From the NCBI RefSeq assembly GCF_003958625.1, contig NZ_RSEL01000024.1:106650-170649 (forward strand): a stretch of 64,000 nucleotides of DNA, in the 5' to 3' direction. This stretch comes from Tsuneonella rigui. GTDB taxonomy: Bacteria; Pseudomonadota; Alphaproteobacteria; Sphingomonadales; Sphingomonadaceae. The notes under the pieces are model-generated. The model saw nothing but the letters and a program-made list of their open reading frames with translations, made no database searches and was not told the DNA's origin. This document shows, piece after piece, positions 1-8,296 of this stretch; position 1 is the first letter of the stretch, and each line of letters opens with the position of its first letter. The position numbers were made by a program, and so were the translations under genes.

Positions 1-120
1 GCCCGCTCGATGACCGTGTCGTCGCGCGATGCGCGGGGCAGACGGTTTTCCGACACCTACACGCTCGAAGGCGCGGCCACCGCAATGGACGCGGCCACGG
101 TAGGCTGCGCACGCCATTGA
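1..120 (+). CDS. 3' end of a CDS, possibly IalB-like protein
   Basis: Forty codons of an open frame run in from the left edge and end in TGA at 118-120, giving 39 residues. The tail contains MTVSSRDARGR followed by FSDTYTLEGAATAMDA and a late cysteine. This resembles the C-terminus of invasion-associated locus B-like proteins that I recall near rlmN in sphingomonads. The identification is from memory of the family, and too little is visible to be sure. The start lies outside the window. It converges on the outer-membrane protein gene, with a hairpin between them. Confidence 0.4.
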   Translation, partial: ARSMTVSSRDARGRRFSDTYTLEGAATAMDAATVGCARH

Positions 121-123
121 TGC

Positions 124-151
124 GAAAAGGGCGGAGCCGAAGCCCCGCCCT
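124..151 (-). terminator. Intrinsic terminator for the outer-membrane protein gene
   Basis: A perfect 7-bp stem, AGGGCGG at 128-134 with CCGCCCT at 145-151. Read on the minus strand it is followed by TTTT, as expected for the end of the beta-barrel transcript. It may also help stop the plus-strand gene on the left. Confidence 0.7.
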
Positions 152-177
152 CCCCTGGTTAACCGGGTAGCGCCCGA

Positions 178-849
178 TCAGAAGCGAATGCCGGCGGTCG
201 CGACCACCTGGTGGCGGTCGGTGTCGAGGTTGAAGCGGCTGCTGTCGGGGGTCTGGCCTTCGAAGTCCACTTCGCCCTCACCGTACTTCGAGTAGCGGTA
301 CTCGGCGCCGATATAGGCATTGCGGCCCACCGCGAACTCGGCACCCGCGCCCAGACGCCAGCCGTCGGTATCGAGCTTCTGGCTCAGGTCCACCGTGCCG
401 TCGCTGCCCGTGACCGAGAAGCGCTGGTTGGTGTAGCCGGCCTTCGCATAGACCATCGTGCTGGGGCTGGTGACGAAGCCAACGCGGCCGCCGACGTAGA
501 TCTCGCGATCCGCCTTCACGTTGCCGAGGTTGAACACCAGCGGCTGGTCGTTGTTGAAGTCGCTGCCCGCGGTGCTGCCCGAATACGACGCTTCGGCGCC
601 GATGCGCAGGTTGTCGCCGGCCGGGAAGTCGTAGCCGACCACGCCGCCGTAGGTCACGCCGTCGATCGACTGCTTGAGGTCGCGCGTAGTATCGACGTCC
701 TCGGTGCTGCCCGACCGGATGTGATCGTAGCCCACTTCACCGCCGACACGCAGGCCGCTGAACGGCGCTTCGCTGGCGGTCTGGGCCATCGCCGGGGTCG
801 CCAGCGCCACAAGCGAGGCGGCGGCGAGCGATGCGATCTTGTACTTCAT
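178..849 (-). CDS. Outer-membrane beta-barrel (porin-like) protein
   Basis: A 223-residue protein with a clear Sec signal peptide (MKYKIASLAAASLVALATPAMA) followed by alternating aromatic and glycine-rich strands and a C-terminal strand ending in phenylalanine (VVATAGIRF), the usual BAM recognition signal. This is the outer-membrane beta-barrel/Opa-like domain and predicts an 8-stranded barrel in the outer membrane. An upstream ATG at 861 exists, but ATG 849 has GGAG seven bases before it, so I start there. It is divergent from rlmN across about 225 bp that hold several small palindromes. The substrate or adhesin role cannot be read from sequence. Confidence 0.85.
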   Translation of the reverse strand: MKYKIASLAAASLVALATPAMAQTASEAPFSGLRVGGEVGYDHIRSGSTEDVDTTRDLKQSIDGVTYGGVVGYDFPAGDNLRIGAEASYSGSTAGSDFNNDQPLVFNLGNVKADREIYVGGRVGFVTSPSTMVYAKAGYTNQRFSVTGSDGTVDLSQKLDTDGWRLGAGAEFAVGRNAYIGAEYRYSKYGEGEVDFEGQTPDSSRFNLDTDRHQVVATAGIRF

Positions 850-1074
850 TAGTAACTCCATTCCACTTTTCCGTCCGGCGTTGTGCCGTGACCATGGACC
901 CGCTGAACGGGGCGGAGGGGCGCCAGTTTCATGAACCTAAAACAACAAGAATGTTGTGGCTTTCGCGCAACATTGTTTTCGGCGACTGGTTGAATGTTAT
1001 CGGCGACCGGCGGAACTCCGCGCCTCTTGCCGAGTTTGCGCGCGCGCCCGGGTGCACCTATATGGGCGCGCTCG

Positions 1075-2310
1075 ATGACCGATACCGCTCTCATGTCCAT
1101 CCCGGGTCCTGTCGATCCGGTGCCCGTCGCGCGCGACATCACGCCGCGCGCCGATGGACGCGTGGACCTGATGGGCGTGTCAATGAAGCGCTTGATCGAG
1201 CTGTTCGGCAATGCCGGACTCGATCCGAAACAGGCCAAGCTGCGCGCGAAGCAGGTCTATCATTGGATCTACCACCGCGGAGTCACCGATTTCGACGCGA
1301 TGACCGACATCGCCAAGACGATGCGTCCGTGGCTCGCCGAGCGGTTTGTGATTGGCCGGCCCGAGGTGGTCGAGGCGCAGCATTCGACCGACGGGACCCG
1401 CAAGTGGCTGCTACGCACCGCCGACGGCCACGATTTCGAAATGGTGTTCATCCCCGACGCCGATCGGGGAACGCTATGCGTGTCGAGCCAGGTGGGCTGC
1501 ACGCTCAATTGCCGGTTCTGTCACACCGGCACGATGAAGCTGGTGCGTAATCTGACCGCGGGCGAGATCGTCGGCCAGGTCATGCTCGCGCGCGACGCGC
1601 TGGGCGAATGGCCTAAGGGATCGATGGCGGGGTTGGACGACGCCGAAGACGCGGGCCACTACTCGTCCGACGGCCGCCTGCTGACCAACATCGTGATGAT
1701 GGGCATGGGCGAGCCGCTGTATAACTTCGACAACGTGAAGGCCGCGCTGCGCATCGTCATGGACGGCGACGGTCTCGCACTCTCGAAGCGGCGGATCACC
1801 CTCTCCACCAGCGGCGTGGTGCCGATGATGGCACGCGCGGGCGAGGAGATCGGGGTCAATCTCGCGGTCTCGCTACACGCGGTGACCAAGGAGATCCGCG
1901 ACGAGATCGTCCCACTCAACAAGAAGTACGGCATCGACGAACTGCTGACCGCCTGCGCCGCCTACCCCGGTGCGTCGAACGCGCGGCGGATCACGTTCGA
2001 GTACGTGATGCTGAAAGACAAGAACGACAGCGACGAGGACGCGCGCGAGCTTGTCCGCCTGATCAAGCAGTACGGCCTGCCGGCCAAGGTCAATCTGATC
2101 CCGTTCAATCCCTGGCCCGGAGCGGCCTACGAGACCTCGACGCCCGAACGCGTGCGCCGCTTCTCGGAGATCGTGTTCGAAGCCGGCATCAGCGCGCCGG
2201 TGCGCACCCCGCGCGGGCGCGATATCGATGCCGCCTGCGGCCAACTGCGCACCGCGGCCGAAAAGAAGAGCCGCGCCGAGCGCGACCGCGAGGCTGCCGC
2301 GGCGGCGTAA
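1075..2310 (+). CDS. rlmN: 23S rRNA/tRNA adenine C2-methyltransferase RlmN
   Basis: A radical-SAM enzyme that methylates C2 of A2503 in 23S rRNA and of A37 in some tRNAs. From the ATG at 1075 it has 411 residues, close to the alphaproteobacterial norm. The CX3CX2C cluster motif is C142, C146 and C149 (CTLNCRFC). [10 protein letters not shown], the S-adenosylmethionine-contacting segment, follows, and the methyl-carrying cysteine near the end lies in [13 protein letters not shown] 1093 and an upstream in-frame ATG at 994 are alternatives; no start has a strong ribosome binding site. It is followed by two glycine-zipper genes. Confidence 0.95.
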   Translation: MTDTALMSIPGPVDPVPVARDITPRADGRVDLMGVSMKRLIELFGNAGLDPKQAKLRAKQVYHWIYHRGVTDFDAMTDIAKTMRPWLAERFVIGRPEVVEAQHSTDGTRKWLLRTADGHDFEMVFIPDADRGTLCVSSQVGCTLNCRFCHTGTMKLVRNLTAGEIVGQVMLARDALGEWPKGSMAGLDDAEDAGHYSSDGRLLTNIVMMGMGEPLYNFDNVKAALRIVMDGDGLALSKRRITLSTSGVVPMMARAGEEIGVNLAVSLHAVTKEIRDEIVPLNKKYGIDELLTACAAYPGASNARRITFEYVMLKDKNDSDEDARELVRLIKQYGLPAKVNLIPFNPWPGAAYETSTPERVRRFSEIVFEAGISAPVRTPRGRDIDAACGQLRTAAEKKSRAERDREAAAAA

Positions 2311-2390
2311 GGCTATCCGGTCGTTCAGCTTCTGTTGCGGCAAGCCGGCCGATGCAGACCCGGCATAAACAGCCCAGGGACAGTCGAACC

Positions 2391-2744
2391 ATGAAGAAAA
2401 CCATTCTCGCCGTTGCCGCGCTCGGCCTCGCCATTCCCGCCGCACCGGTGCTCGCCGATCCGCCGCCCTGGGCGCCGGCCCACGGCAAGCGCGCCAAGCA
2501 GGCCTATCAGCCGCGCTATTACACCAGCGATCGCGGCACGCGGTACTGGCAGGGCGAGGACGGCCGCTATTACTGCCGTCGCTCGAACGGTACGACCGGG
2601 CTGATCATCGGCGCCGCTGCCGGCGCCCTGGCCGGACGCGCGGTCGATACGCGTGGTGAACGCACCACCGGCACCGTGCTCGGCGCCGCTGCTGGTGCGC
2701 TGCTCGGTCGCCAGATCGATCGCGGCCAGGCGCGCTGCCGCTAA
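2391..2744 (+). CDS. Glycine-zipper 2TM surface protein, copy 1
   Basis: A 117-residue exported protein. A signal peptide (MKKTILAVAALGLAIPAAPVLA) is followed by a polar, tyrosine-rich part (YYTSDRGTRYWQGEDGRYY) and two glycine-zipper hairpins (GLIIGAAAGALAGRAVD and TVLGAAAGALLGRQID). This is the RcnB/17-kDa-antigen type of Gly-zipper module that inserts in or lines the outer membrane. ATG 2391 has AGGGA about ten bases upstream. It is followed by its own terminator and then by a close paralogue, so this is a tandem duplication. Confidence 0.8.
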   Translation: MKKTILAVAALGLAIPAAPVLADPPPWAPAHGKRAKQAYQPRYYTSDRGTRYWQGEDGRYYCRRSNGTTGLIIGAAAGALAGRAVDTRGERTTGTVLGAAAGALLGRQIDRGQARCR

Positions 2745-2762
2745 TCTCACGGTAAACAAAAG

Positions 2763-2797
2763 AGGGCGCGTTGCGAGGCCAGCGACGCGCCCTTTTT
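2763..2797 (+). terminator. Intrinsic terminator after glycine-zipper gene 1
   Basis: A perfect 9-bp stem, AGGGCGCGT at 2763-2771 with ACGCGCCCT at 2785-2793, followed by a T run. This is a standard Rho-independent terminator. Confidence 0.9.
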
Positions 2798-2959
2798 GTT
2801 GTCTGCGATCAGCAAGATGGTACTCGTTTCATCGACGTAGAGGCGCGACTTATCGCGAAAACCCAATCCCAACGAAGCGTTCATCTGAGGTTGTGGACCC
2901 CCTCGGCAGTTCAAGCGTCGACAGTTCAAGTCGCTCAACTCGAGGGAAAGGAAGACCCC

Positions 2960-3298
2960 GTGAAGAAGATTGCTCTCGCCCTTGCCGCCACCAGCTTGAT
3001 GGTCCCCGCCGTTCCGGCGATGGCCGATCATCATCGCGGCCGGCATTATCAGTCGCAGCAGCGCTACTACACCACCGACAACGGCATCCGTTACTGGCGT
3101 GGTGACGACGGCCGCCGCTATTGCAAGCGCTCGAACGGCACCGTCGGCCTGATCGTCGGCGGCGCTGCCGGTGCCCTCGTGGGCCGCGCGGTCGATACCC
3201 GCGGCGAACGCGCCACCGGCACGATCCTCGGCGCGGCTGCCGGCGCTCTCCTCGGCCGCGAGGTCCAGAGGAGCCGGTCGTCCTACCGCTGCCGCTAA
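2960..3298 (+). CDS. Glycine-zipper 2TM surface protein, copy 2
   Basis: A 112-residue paralogue of the preceding gene. It has a signal peptide (VKKIALALAATSLMVPAVPAMA), the same tyrosine-rich stretch (YYTTDNGIRYWRGDDGRRY) and two glycine zippers (GLIVGGAAGALVGRAVD and TILGAAAGALLGREV). The start is GTG at 2960, preceded by AGGAAG six bases upstream; the open frame runs further up but that part is not protein-like. A C-terminal SSYRCR matches QARCR of copy 1. Its separate leader and terminator suggest that the two copies can be expressed independently. Confidence 0.82.
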   Translation: MKKIALALAATSLMVPAVPAMADHHRGRHYQSQQRYYTTDNGIRYWRGDDGRRYCKRSNGTVGLIVGGAAGALVGRAVDTRGERATGTILGAAAGALLGREVQRSRSSYRCR

Positions 3299-3330
3299 CA
3301 CGCTTCCCGTCGGGTCGCATCGACGGAACC

Positions 3331-3372
3331 AAGAGCGCGCCGCTTCTGAGGGAAGCGGCGCGCTTCTTGTTT
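3331..3372 (+). terminator. Intrinsic terminator after glycine-zipper gene 2
   Basis: A 12-bp stem, GCGCGCCGCTTC at 3335-3346 with GAAGCGGCGCGC at 3352-3363, followed by a T-rich tract. Confidence 0.9.
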
Positions 3373-3411
3373 GTCTTTAAGAAACCCGCGCGCTGTGCTT
3401 GAACGGGCTGC

Positions 3412-4191
3412 ATGAGCGCACCCCCCTCTTCCCCGCTGCCCGCGGTCCTGGTGACCGGCGGCGCGCGGCGGATCGGGGCGGGGATTGCGCGGGCGTTCGG
3501 CCGCGCGGGCTGGCACGTGGTCATCCACTACGGCCACTCGGCGGACGAGGCCGATGCGCTCGCGGCCGAATTGCCGAGCGCGCTTGCCATTCATTGCGAC
3601 CTTGCCGACGGCGACGCGGCGGAGGACATGATCGAGCGACTGGCGCGGCACCTGCCCGACTGGCGGTGCCTAGTGAACTGCGCCTCGGTATTCGATCCCG
3701 ACGATGTCACGAAGCTCGACGCCGACACCTTCCGCCGCGCGATCCGGGTCAATGCGGAGGCACCGGCGCGGATGGCCCAGGCCTTTCTGGCGCACGCCAG
3801 GGCGAACGGGGGCCGGCGGGTGATCCAGGTCACCGATCAAAAGCTCGCCAATCCCAACCCCGACTTCTTCAGCTACACCCTCAGCAAGCACGCGATCGCG
3901 GCAGCAGTTCCGATGCTGGCAATGGGGGCCGCGCGCCCCGAAGACCGGGTCTATGCTCTCGCTCCCGGCGCGATCCTCGCCAGCCACGACCAGTCCGAGG
4001 ACGAAGCGGCGGTCAGCCACCGGCTCAACCTCCTGAGCAGGCGCACCGAAGCGAGCGAGATCGCCGATGCCTGCCTGTGGCTATCGCAAGGCTGGCTGGC
4101 GAGCGGCGAGACGCTGTTCGTCGACAGCGGCCAGCACCTGCTCAGCCAGCCGCGCGACGTCATCTACCTCGCCCGGGAAGGTGCGGCATGA
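3412..4191 (+). CDS. SDR family oxidoreductase, pteridine reductase/FolM-like
   Basis: A short-chain dehydrogenase of 259 residues. The N-terminal nucleotide motif is TGGARRIG (residues about 15-22). An arginine pair here is typical of NADPH-dependent pteridine reductases and FolM (dihydromonapterin reductase). The NAG motif is replaced by NCAS, and the catalytic pair is YTLSK near residue 154. It overlaps the next gene by ATGA, so it is translationally coupled to the cytochrome b561 and molybdopterin genes. That context makes a pterin substrate plausible but does not prove it. Confidence 0.8.
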   Translation: MSAPPSSPLPAVLVTGGARRIGAGIARAFGRAGWHVVIHYGHSADEADALAAELPSALAIHCDLADGDAAEDMIERLARHLPDWRCLVNCASVFDPDDVTKLDADTFRRAIRVNAEAPARMAQAFLAHARANGGRRVIQVTDQKLANPNPDFFSYTLSKHAIAAAVPMLAMGAARPEDRVYALAPGAILASHDQSEDEAAVSHRLNLLSRRTEASEIADACLWLSQGWLASGETLFVDSGQHLLSQPRDVIYLAREGAA

Positions 4192-4856
4192 AGCGGCACG
4201 CCGTCTCAACTCGCCTGTGGCACTGGCTCAACTTCGCCTGTCTGGTGATCCTGTTCATGAGCGGGCTCAACATCTCGAATGCGCACAAGCGCCTTTACTG
4301 GGGCGAATGGGGTTTCGAGCCGGGTCAGGCCTGGCTGATCGTGCCGAAGTTCCCGGGCTGGACGACGATCCCCGGTCACTACAGCCTCGCCGATGCGCGG
4401 CTGTGGCATCTTGCGGTGGCCTGGCCATTCGCGCTGCTGCTGCTTTTCATGTGGATCGCGATCCTGGTGAACGGCCACTTCCGGCGCGACCTGATGACGC
4501 GGCGGCGCGAGTGGCGCTGGTCGGCGATCCGCTCCGATGTCGCGGCACACCTCCGGTTCGAATTCGACCACGGCGATGCGAAGTTCAACTTCCTGCAAAA
4601 GCTCACCTATGGCCTCGTCCTCGGCGTGCTGCTGCCGGGGATGATCGTCACGGGGCTCGGCATCAGCCCCGGCATGGAACCGCTGATGCGGCCGGTGAGC
4701 GAGCTCGTCGGCGGGCGGCAATCGATGCGCTCGCTCCACTTCATCTTCGCGTGGAGCCTCTTCGGCTTCCTGATCCTCCACGTCGCGCTGGTGCTGGTCT
4801 CGCATCCGCTGCGCCAGATGCGCGACATGATCACCGGAGGGCCGCGTGAGACGTAG
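4188..4856 (+). CDS. Cytochrome b561 family membrane protein
   Basis: A 222-residue inner-membrane protein with about four transmembrane helices. Heme-ligand histidine candidates are RLWHWLNFACL at the start, HYSLADARLWHLAV in the middle and LHFIFAWSLFGFLILHVALV near the end. This is the di-heme b-type cytochrome fold that connects periplasmic enzymes with the quinone pool. The ATG overlaps the SDR stop (ATGA), and the last codons overlap the next start by 11 bases. The next gene is a periplasmic molybdopterin protein, so this is probably its electron-transfer partner, like the MsrQ/MsrP or SUOX-fold pairs. Confidence 0.85.
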   Translation: MKRHAVSTRLWHWLNFACLVILFMSGLNISNAHKRLYWGEWGFEPGQAWLIVPKFPGWTTIPGHYSLADARLWHLAVAWPFALLLLFMWIAILVNGHFRRDLMTRRREWRWSAIRSDVAAHLRFEFDHGDAKFNFLQKLTYGLVLGVLLPGMIVTGLGISPGMEPLMRPVSELVGGRQSMRSLHFIFAWSLFGFLILHVALVLVSHPLRQMRDMITGGPRET

Positions 4857-5583
4857 GGGCCTCATCGCGGGGCTCGGCGCGCTGGTCGTGGGCGGCTGCT
4901 CGAAGGTCGCCGACAGCGGCGCGGGCCAGGCGGTGCTCGGCAGCGCGGAGCGGTGGCACAAAGCGGCGCAGCGACTCATCACCGGACGTGACGCGCTGGC
5001 GACCGAGTTCACCCGGGCAGATATCTCGCCCTCGTTCCGCGGCAATGGATCCCAGACGGTCGGAACGCCGGAGTATGCGTCGGCGCTCGCCGGCGGGTTC
5101 GCCGATTGGCAGTTGACCGTGACCGGGCTCGTCACGCACCCGCTCTCGCTCAGTCTGGACAACATCCGCCGGCTCCCGCAGCGGACCCAGATCACCCGCC
5201 ACGATTGCGTCGAAGGCTGGAGCGCGATCGGCGAGTGGACTGGCCCGCAGCTCGCCACCATCCTGCGCGGGGCGGGATTGCAGCCTGAGGCCCGCTTCGT
5301 GGTGTTCCGCTGCGCCGACGTGCTCGACGGCGCGCCCTACTACGAGAGCATCGACATGATTGATGCCTTCCACCCGCAGACCATCATCGCGCACCGGCTC
5401 AATGGAGAGCCGCTGCCCGAGCGCAACGGCGCCCCCCTGCGCCTGCGAGTCGAGCGCCAGCTCGGCTACAAGCACGCCAAGTACTTGACCGGCATCGAAG
5501 TGGTCGCCAGCCTTGATACCATTGGCGAAGGGCGCGGCGGCTACTGGGAGGACCGGGGCTACCAATGGTACGCCGGCGCCTGA
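4846..5583 (+). CDS. Molybdopterin-dependent oxidoreductase, sulfite-oxidase fold, exported lipoprotein
   Basis: A 245-residue protein starting with GTG at 4846. The N-terminus VRRRGLIAGLGALVVGGCSK combines a twin-arginine-like motif with a lipobox (VVGGC), suggesting export of a folded cofactor-bearing protein that is then lipid-anchored. The Mo-pterin domain carries the ligand cysteine in RHDCVEGWS and the typical C-terminal RVERQLGYKHAKYLTGIEVV block of the sulfite oxidase/MsrP family. It is coupled to cytochrome b561 upstream. The substrate is unknown; sulfite, methionine sulfoxide or another oxide are all possible. Confidence 0.85.
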   Translation: MRRRGLIAGLGALVVGGCSKVADSGAGQAVLGSAERWHKAAQRLITGRDALATEFTRADISPSFRGNGSQTVGTPEYASALAGGFADWQLTVTGLVTHPLSLSLDNIRRLPQRTQITRHDCVEGWSAIGEWTGPQLATILRGAGLQPEARFVVFRCADVLDGAPYYESIDMIDAFHPQTIIAHRLNGEPLPERNGAPLRLRVERQLGYKHAKYLTGIEVVASLDTIGEGRGGYWEDRGYQWYAGA

Positions 5584-5599
5584 GGGAGACGACGCGAAG

Positions 5600-6895
5600 A
5601 TGTGGCTGCTCGACAAGTTCCTCAGCAAGGCGATCAAGCGCGGCAAGCTGATCGTCACGGACCACGACGGCAAGGTCTACGAGTACGGCCCTGGCCCAGC
5701 GCTCGACGACAAGGGCCCGGTCCGCATCCGGCTGACCAATGCCAAGGCCGCCAACCACATCGCCCGCTACCCCAAGGTCGGCGCGGGCGAGGCGTATATG
5801 TGGGGCTGGCTCACCGTCGAAGAGCCGCACGACATCCGCGACATGATCCTGTTCGTGACGCTCAACGCCAAGAAGGTCGGCGACGATTCGCTCGACGCGA
5901 AGGGCCCGGTGAGGAAAGCGGCGCAGGCGCTGCTGGCCAAGATCGACAGCTTCAATCCCAGGGCCAAGGCCGCGCACAACGCCGAGCACACCTACAACCT
6001 CACTCGCCGGCTCTACGAGCTGTTCCTCGACGAGGACCGGCAATACACGATGGCCTATTACCGGGGCGATCCGGAAGCGACGAGCCTCGAGCAGGCGCAG
6101 CTCGACAAGAAGGCGCACATGGCCGCCAAGATGTACTTGAAGCCGGGCATGAAGGTGCTCGACATCGGGTGCGGCTGGGGCGGGTTCGCGCTGTACCTCC
6201 ACAAGCACTATGGCGTCGAAGTGCTCGGGGTGGCGCTGGCGGAGGACCAGATCGCCTTCTGCAAAGAGCGCGCCGAGGCCGAGGGGGTGGCCGACAAGGT
6301 CAAGTTCGCGCTGATGGACTATCGTGACGTCGAAGGGCAGTTCGACCGAATCAGCTCGGTCGGCCTGCTCGAGCATGTCGGCACACCGCACTACCCGCTG
6401 TTCTTCGAGCACACCAACCGCTTGCTCAAGCGCGACGGGGTGATGTTCAGTCACTGCTGCGGTCGCGCCAAGGGGCCCGGCGCGACCGACGCCTGGACGC
6501 GCAAGTACATCTTCCCCGGCGGCTACATCCCCGCGCTCAGCGAGCTCGTCACCCAGTCCGAGAAGCACGGCTGGCAGGTGATGGACGTGGAGGCGATGCG
6601 CTTCCACTACTGCTACACGCTGGAGGAGTGGTACAACCGCACGGTGATGCACAGGCAAGAGATCGTCGATCTCTACGACGAGCAGTTCTACCGCATGTGG
6701 CAGTTCTACCTTGCCGGTGCCGAGCAGAGCTTCCGCAACGGCAACATGGTCAACTGGCAGATCGTCTATGTGAAGGACCGCGAGGCGATCCCGATGACCC
6801 GCGACTTCATGTTCGAAGAGAGCGCGCGCCTGCGGGCGTCGGACACGGCGCCCACCTGGCACCTCGATCCGGCGCTGCTCGAGGCAGCCGAATAG
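5600..6895 (+). CDS. Cyclopropane-fatty-acyl-phospholipid synthase family methyltransferase
   Basis: A 431-residue SAM-dependent enzyme that transfers a methylene group to cis double bonds of membrane phospholipid acyl chains. The SAM-binding motif is VLDIGCGWGGFALYL, and the family signature AYYRGD is present at about residue 151. GLLEHVG and the C-terminal FYLAGAEQSFRNG are further family blocks. ATG 5600 is preceded by GGGAG. It lies 16 bases after the molybdopterin gene on the same strand and so is probably co-transcribed. The link may be membrane stress protection (inference). Confidence 0.88.
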   Translation: MWLLDKFLSKAIKRGKLIVTDHDGKVYEYGPGPALDDKGPVRIRLTNAKAANHIARYPKVGAGEAYMWGWLTVEEPHDIRDMILFVTLNAKKVGDDSLDAKGPVRKAAQALLAKIDSFNPRAKAAHNAEHTYNLTRRLYELFLDEDRQYTMAYYRGDPEATSLEQAQLDKKAHMAAKMYLKPGMKVLDIGCGWGGFALYLHKHYGVEVLGVALAEDQIAFCKERAEAEGVADKVKFALMDYRDVEGQFDRISSVGLLEHVGTPHYPLFFEHTNRLLKRDGVMFSHCCGRAKGPGATDAWTRKYIFPGGYIPALSELVTQSEKHGWQVMDVEAMRFHYCYTLEEWYNRTVMHRQEIVDLYDEQFYRMWQFYLAGAEQSFRNGNMVNWQIVYVKDREAIPMTRDFMFEESARLRASDTAPTWHLDPALLEAAE

Positions 6896-6962
6896 ACTTC
6901 GGGAATACCCCGCCTGCCGCTTGAAGCTTGAGCCACCAGCCGCGCTTGCCGACAACCCCGGC

Positions 6963-7781
6963 ATGTCGACTGAGCTTGCCGAAAAGTACCACCGTGATGG
7001 ATACGCGATCGTGCGCGGGGTCTTCCCGCCCGGTGCGATCGCCGAGCTTTCCGCCGCGGTCGACGAGGTCCATGCCGAGGCCTTGGCGCTCGGCCGCAGC
7101 TTCCGGTACGGTAACCTCAACTACCGGCTCGACGGCGGCGAGGTACGGATGGCGCAGTGGGCGAGCTATCACAACGTGGTGCTCGACCGCTTCCGCATCG
7201 CCGCTCGGATCGGCGCCACCCTGCGCCCGCTGATCGGCGAGGACGTCAAGCAGATCATCAATCAGCTCCACTGGAAGAAGCCCCGCGGCAAAGGCGACTT
7301 CGCGTTCCACCAGGACAGCCGCTTCCGCCGCCCCGACAGTGCCTATCGCAACCTCGGGACGAGCTACATCCAGACCGGCCTGGCGATCGACCCGCACACC
7401 CGCGAAAGTGGCGCGATGCGGATTCTCCCGGGTAGCCACCGTGCCGGGCCGATCGAACTCACGACCAGCGGCGCATCGGTAATGGATAGCGTGGTCGAAA
7501 CGGAAGCGCTGGAGAAGGCCGGCCTCGATCCCACGCACCTCGTCGACCTCAAGCTCGAGCCCGGCGACCTTGCGCTGTGGAGCCCGTACCTCGTGCACGG
7601 CTCCGGCCGGAACAGCAGCGACCATTACCGCCGGTTCTACATCAACGGCTACGTCCGCGCCGAGGATTGCGACCGCGGCGAGTGGGCCTTCCGTCGCGGT
7701 CAGCCGCAGCCGCTCGGCCCGCGCCCCACGCTTGTGCATTTCGAGGAACTCTACGAGCGGCCGGGACCCCACTTCACCTAG
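6963..7781 (+). CDS. Phytanoyl-CoA dioxygenase (PhyH) family protein
   Basis: A 272-residue Fe(II)/2-oxoglutarate oxygenase. The metal triad is visible as HQD in FAFHQDSRFRR and a distal histidine in LVHGSGRN, with an arginine about ten residues later (YRRFYING) for 2-oxoglutarate. ATG 6963 follows the start of the conserved DGYAIVRGVFPP region; a TTG at 6921 is a less likely start. Its last four bases overlap the convergent DUF1801 gene. The substrate is not predictable from sequence. Confidence 0.85.
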   Translation: MSTELAEKYHRDGYAIVRGVFPPGAIAELSAAVDEVHAEALALGRSFRYGNLNYRLDGGEVRMAQWASYHNVVLDRFRIAARIGATLRPLIGEDVKQIINQLHWKKPRGKGDFAFHQDSRFRRPDSAYRNLGTSYIQTGLAIDPHTRESGAMRILPGSHRAGPIELTTSGASVMDSVVETEALEKAGLDPTHLVDLKLEPGDLALWSPYLVHGSGRNSSDHYRRFYINGYVRAEDCDRGEWAFRRGQPQPLGPRPTLVHFEELYERPGPHFT

Positions 7782-8215
7782 TCGGGATAGCGGGCGTTCA
7801 TCGCCTCCCAGCTCAGCGCCATCAGTTTTTCCAGCACTTCAAGGTCTACGTCCGCGAGCTTGTTGACGTAGAGGCAGGACTTGCCGGTCTTGTGCTTGCC
7901 GAGCCGGGCGAACAGCGCGTCGGCTTCCGGCTGGCGGTCGCGGTAATTGCCCATCAGGTAGAGCGTCAGCGCGGCCTTGCGCGGTGAGAAGCCGCCGCGC
8001 ATCGCCACCCCTTCGTGCCCGCTGTCGTAGCGGTAGTGATAGCTGCCGTAGCCGATCATCGACGGGCCCCACATCTTCGGCTCGAGCCCGGTCACCCGGC
8101 GATGCATCGCATCAAGCACCGCCGCCTCCTCGCGCCGACGCGCGTCGGGCAGGCCGGCGATGTAATCGGCCACCAACACCTCTGTCGCCGCGGTCTTCGC
8201 CTGATACTTGCCCAT
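7778..8215 (-). CDS. DUF1801 domain-containing protein
   Basis: A 145-residue cytosolic protein of the DUF1801 (YdhG/YjhX-like) family, recognised by [40 protein letters not shown] and [20 protein letters not shown] 8215 has AAGGA eight bases upstream. The longer open frame on this strand is only the antisense of argG. The family is common and has no firm biochemical role. It is divergent from argG. Confidence 0.85.
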   Translation of the reverse strand: MGKYQAKTAATEVLVADYIAGLPDARRREEAAVLDAMHRRVTGLEPKMWGPSMIGYGSYHYRYDSGHEGVAMRGGFSPRKAALTLYLMGNYRDRQPEADALFARLGKHKTGKSCLYVNKLADVDLEVLEKLMALSWEAMNARYPD

Positions 8216-8296
8216 CAACGCATCCTTCCTTGCCGCCCGCGCCCCCTTGCCATAGGGCGCGCACCGACTTTCGGCCGAGCCTACAGGAAACGCCCC

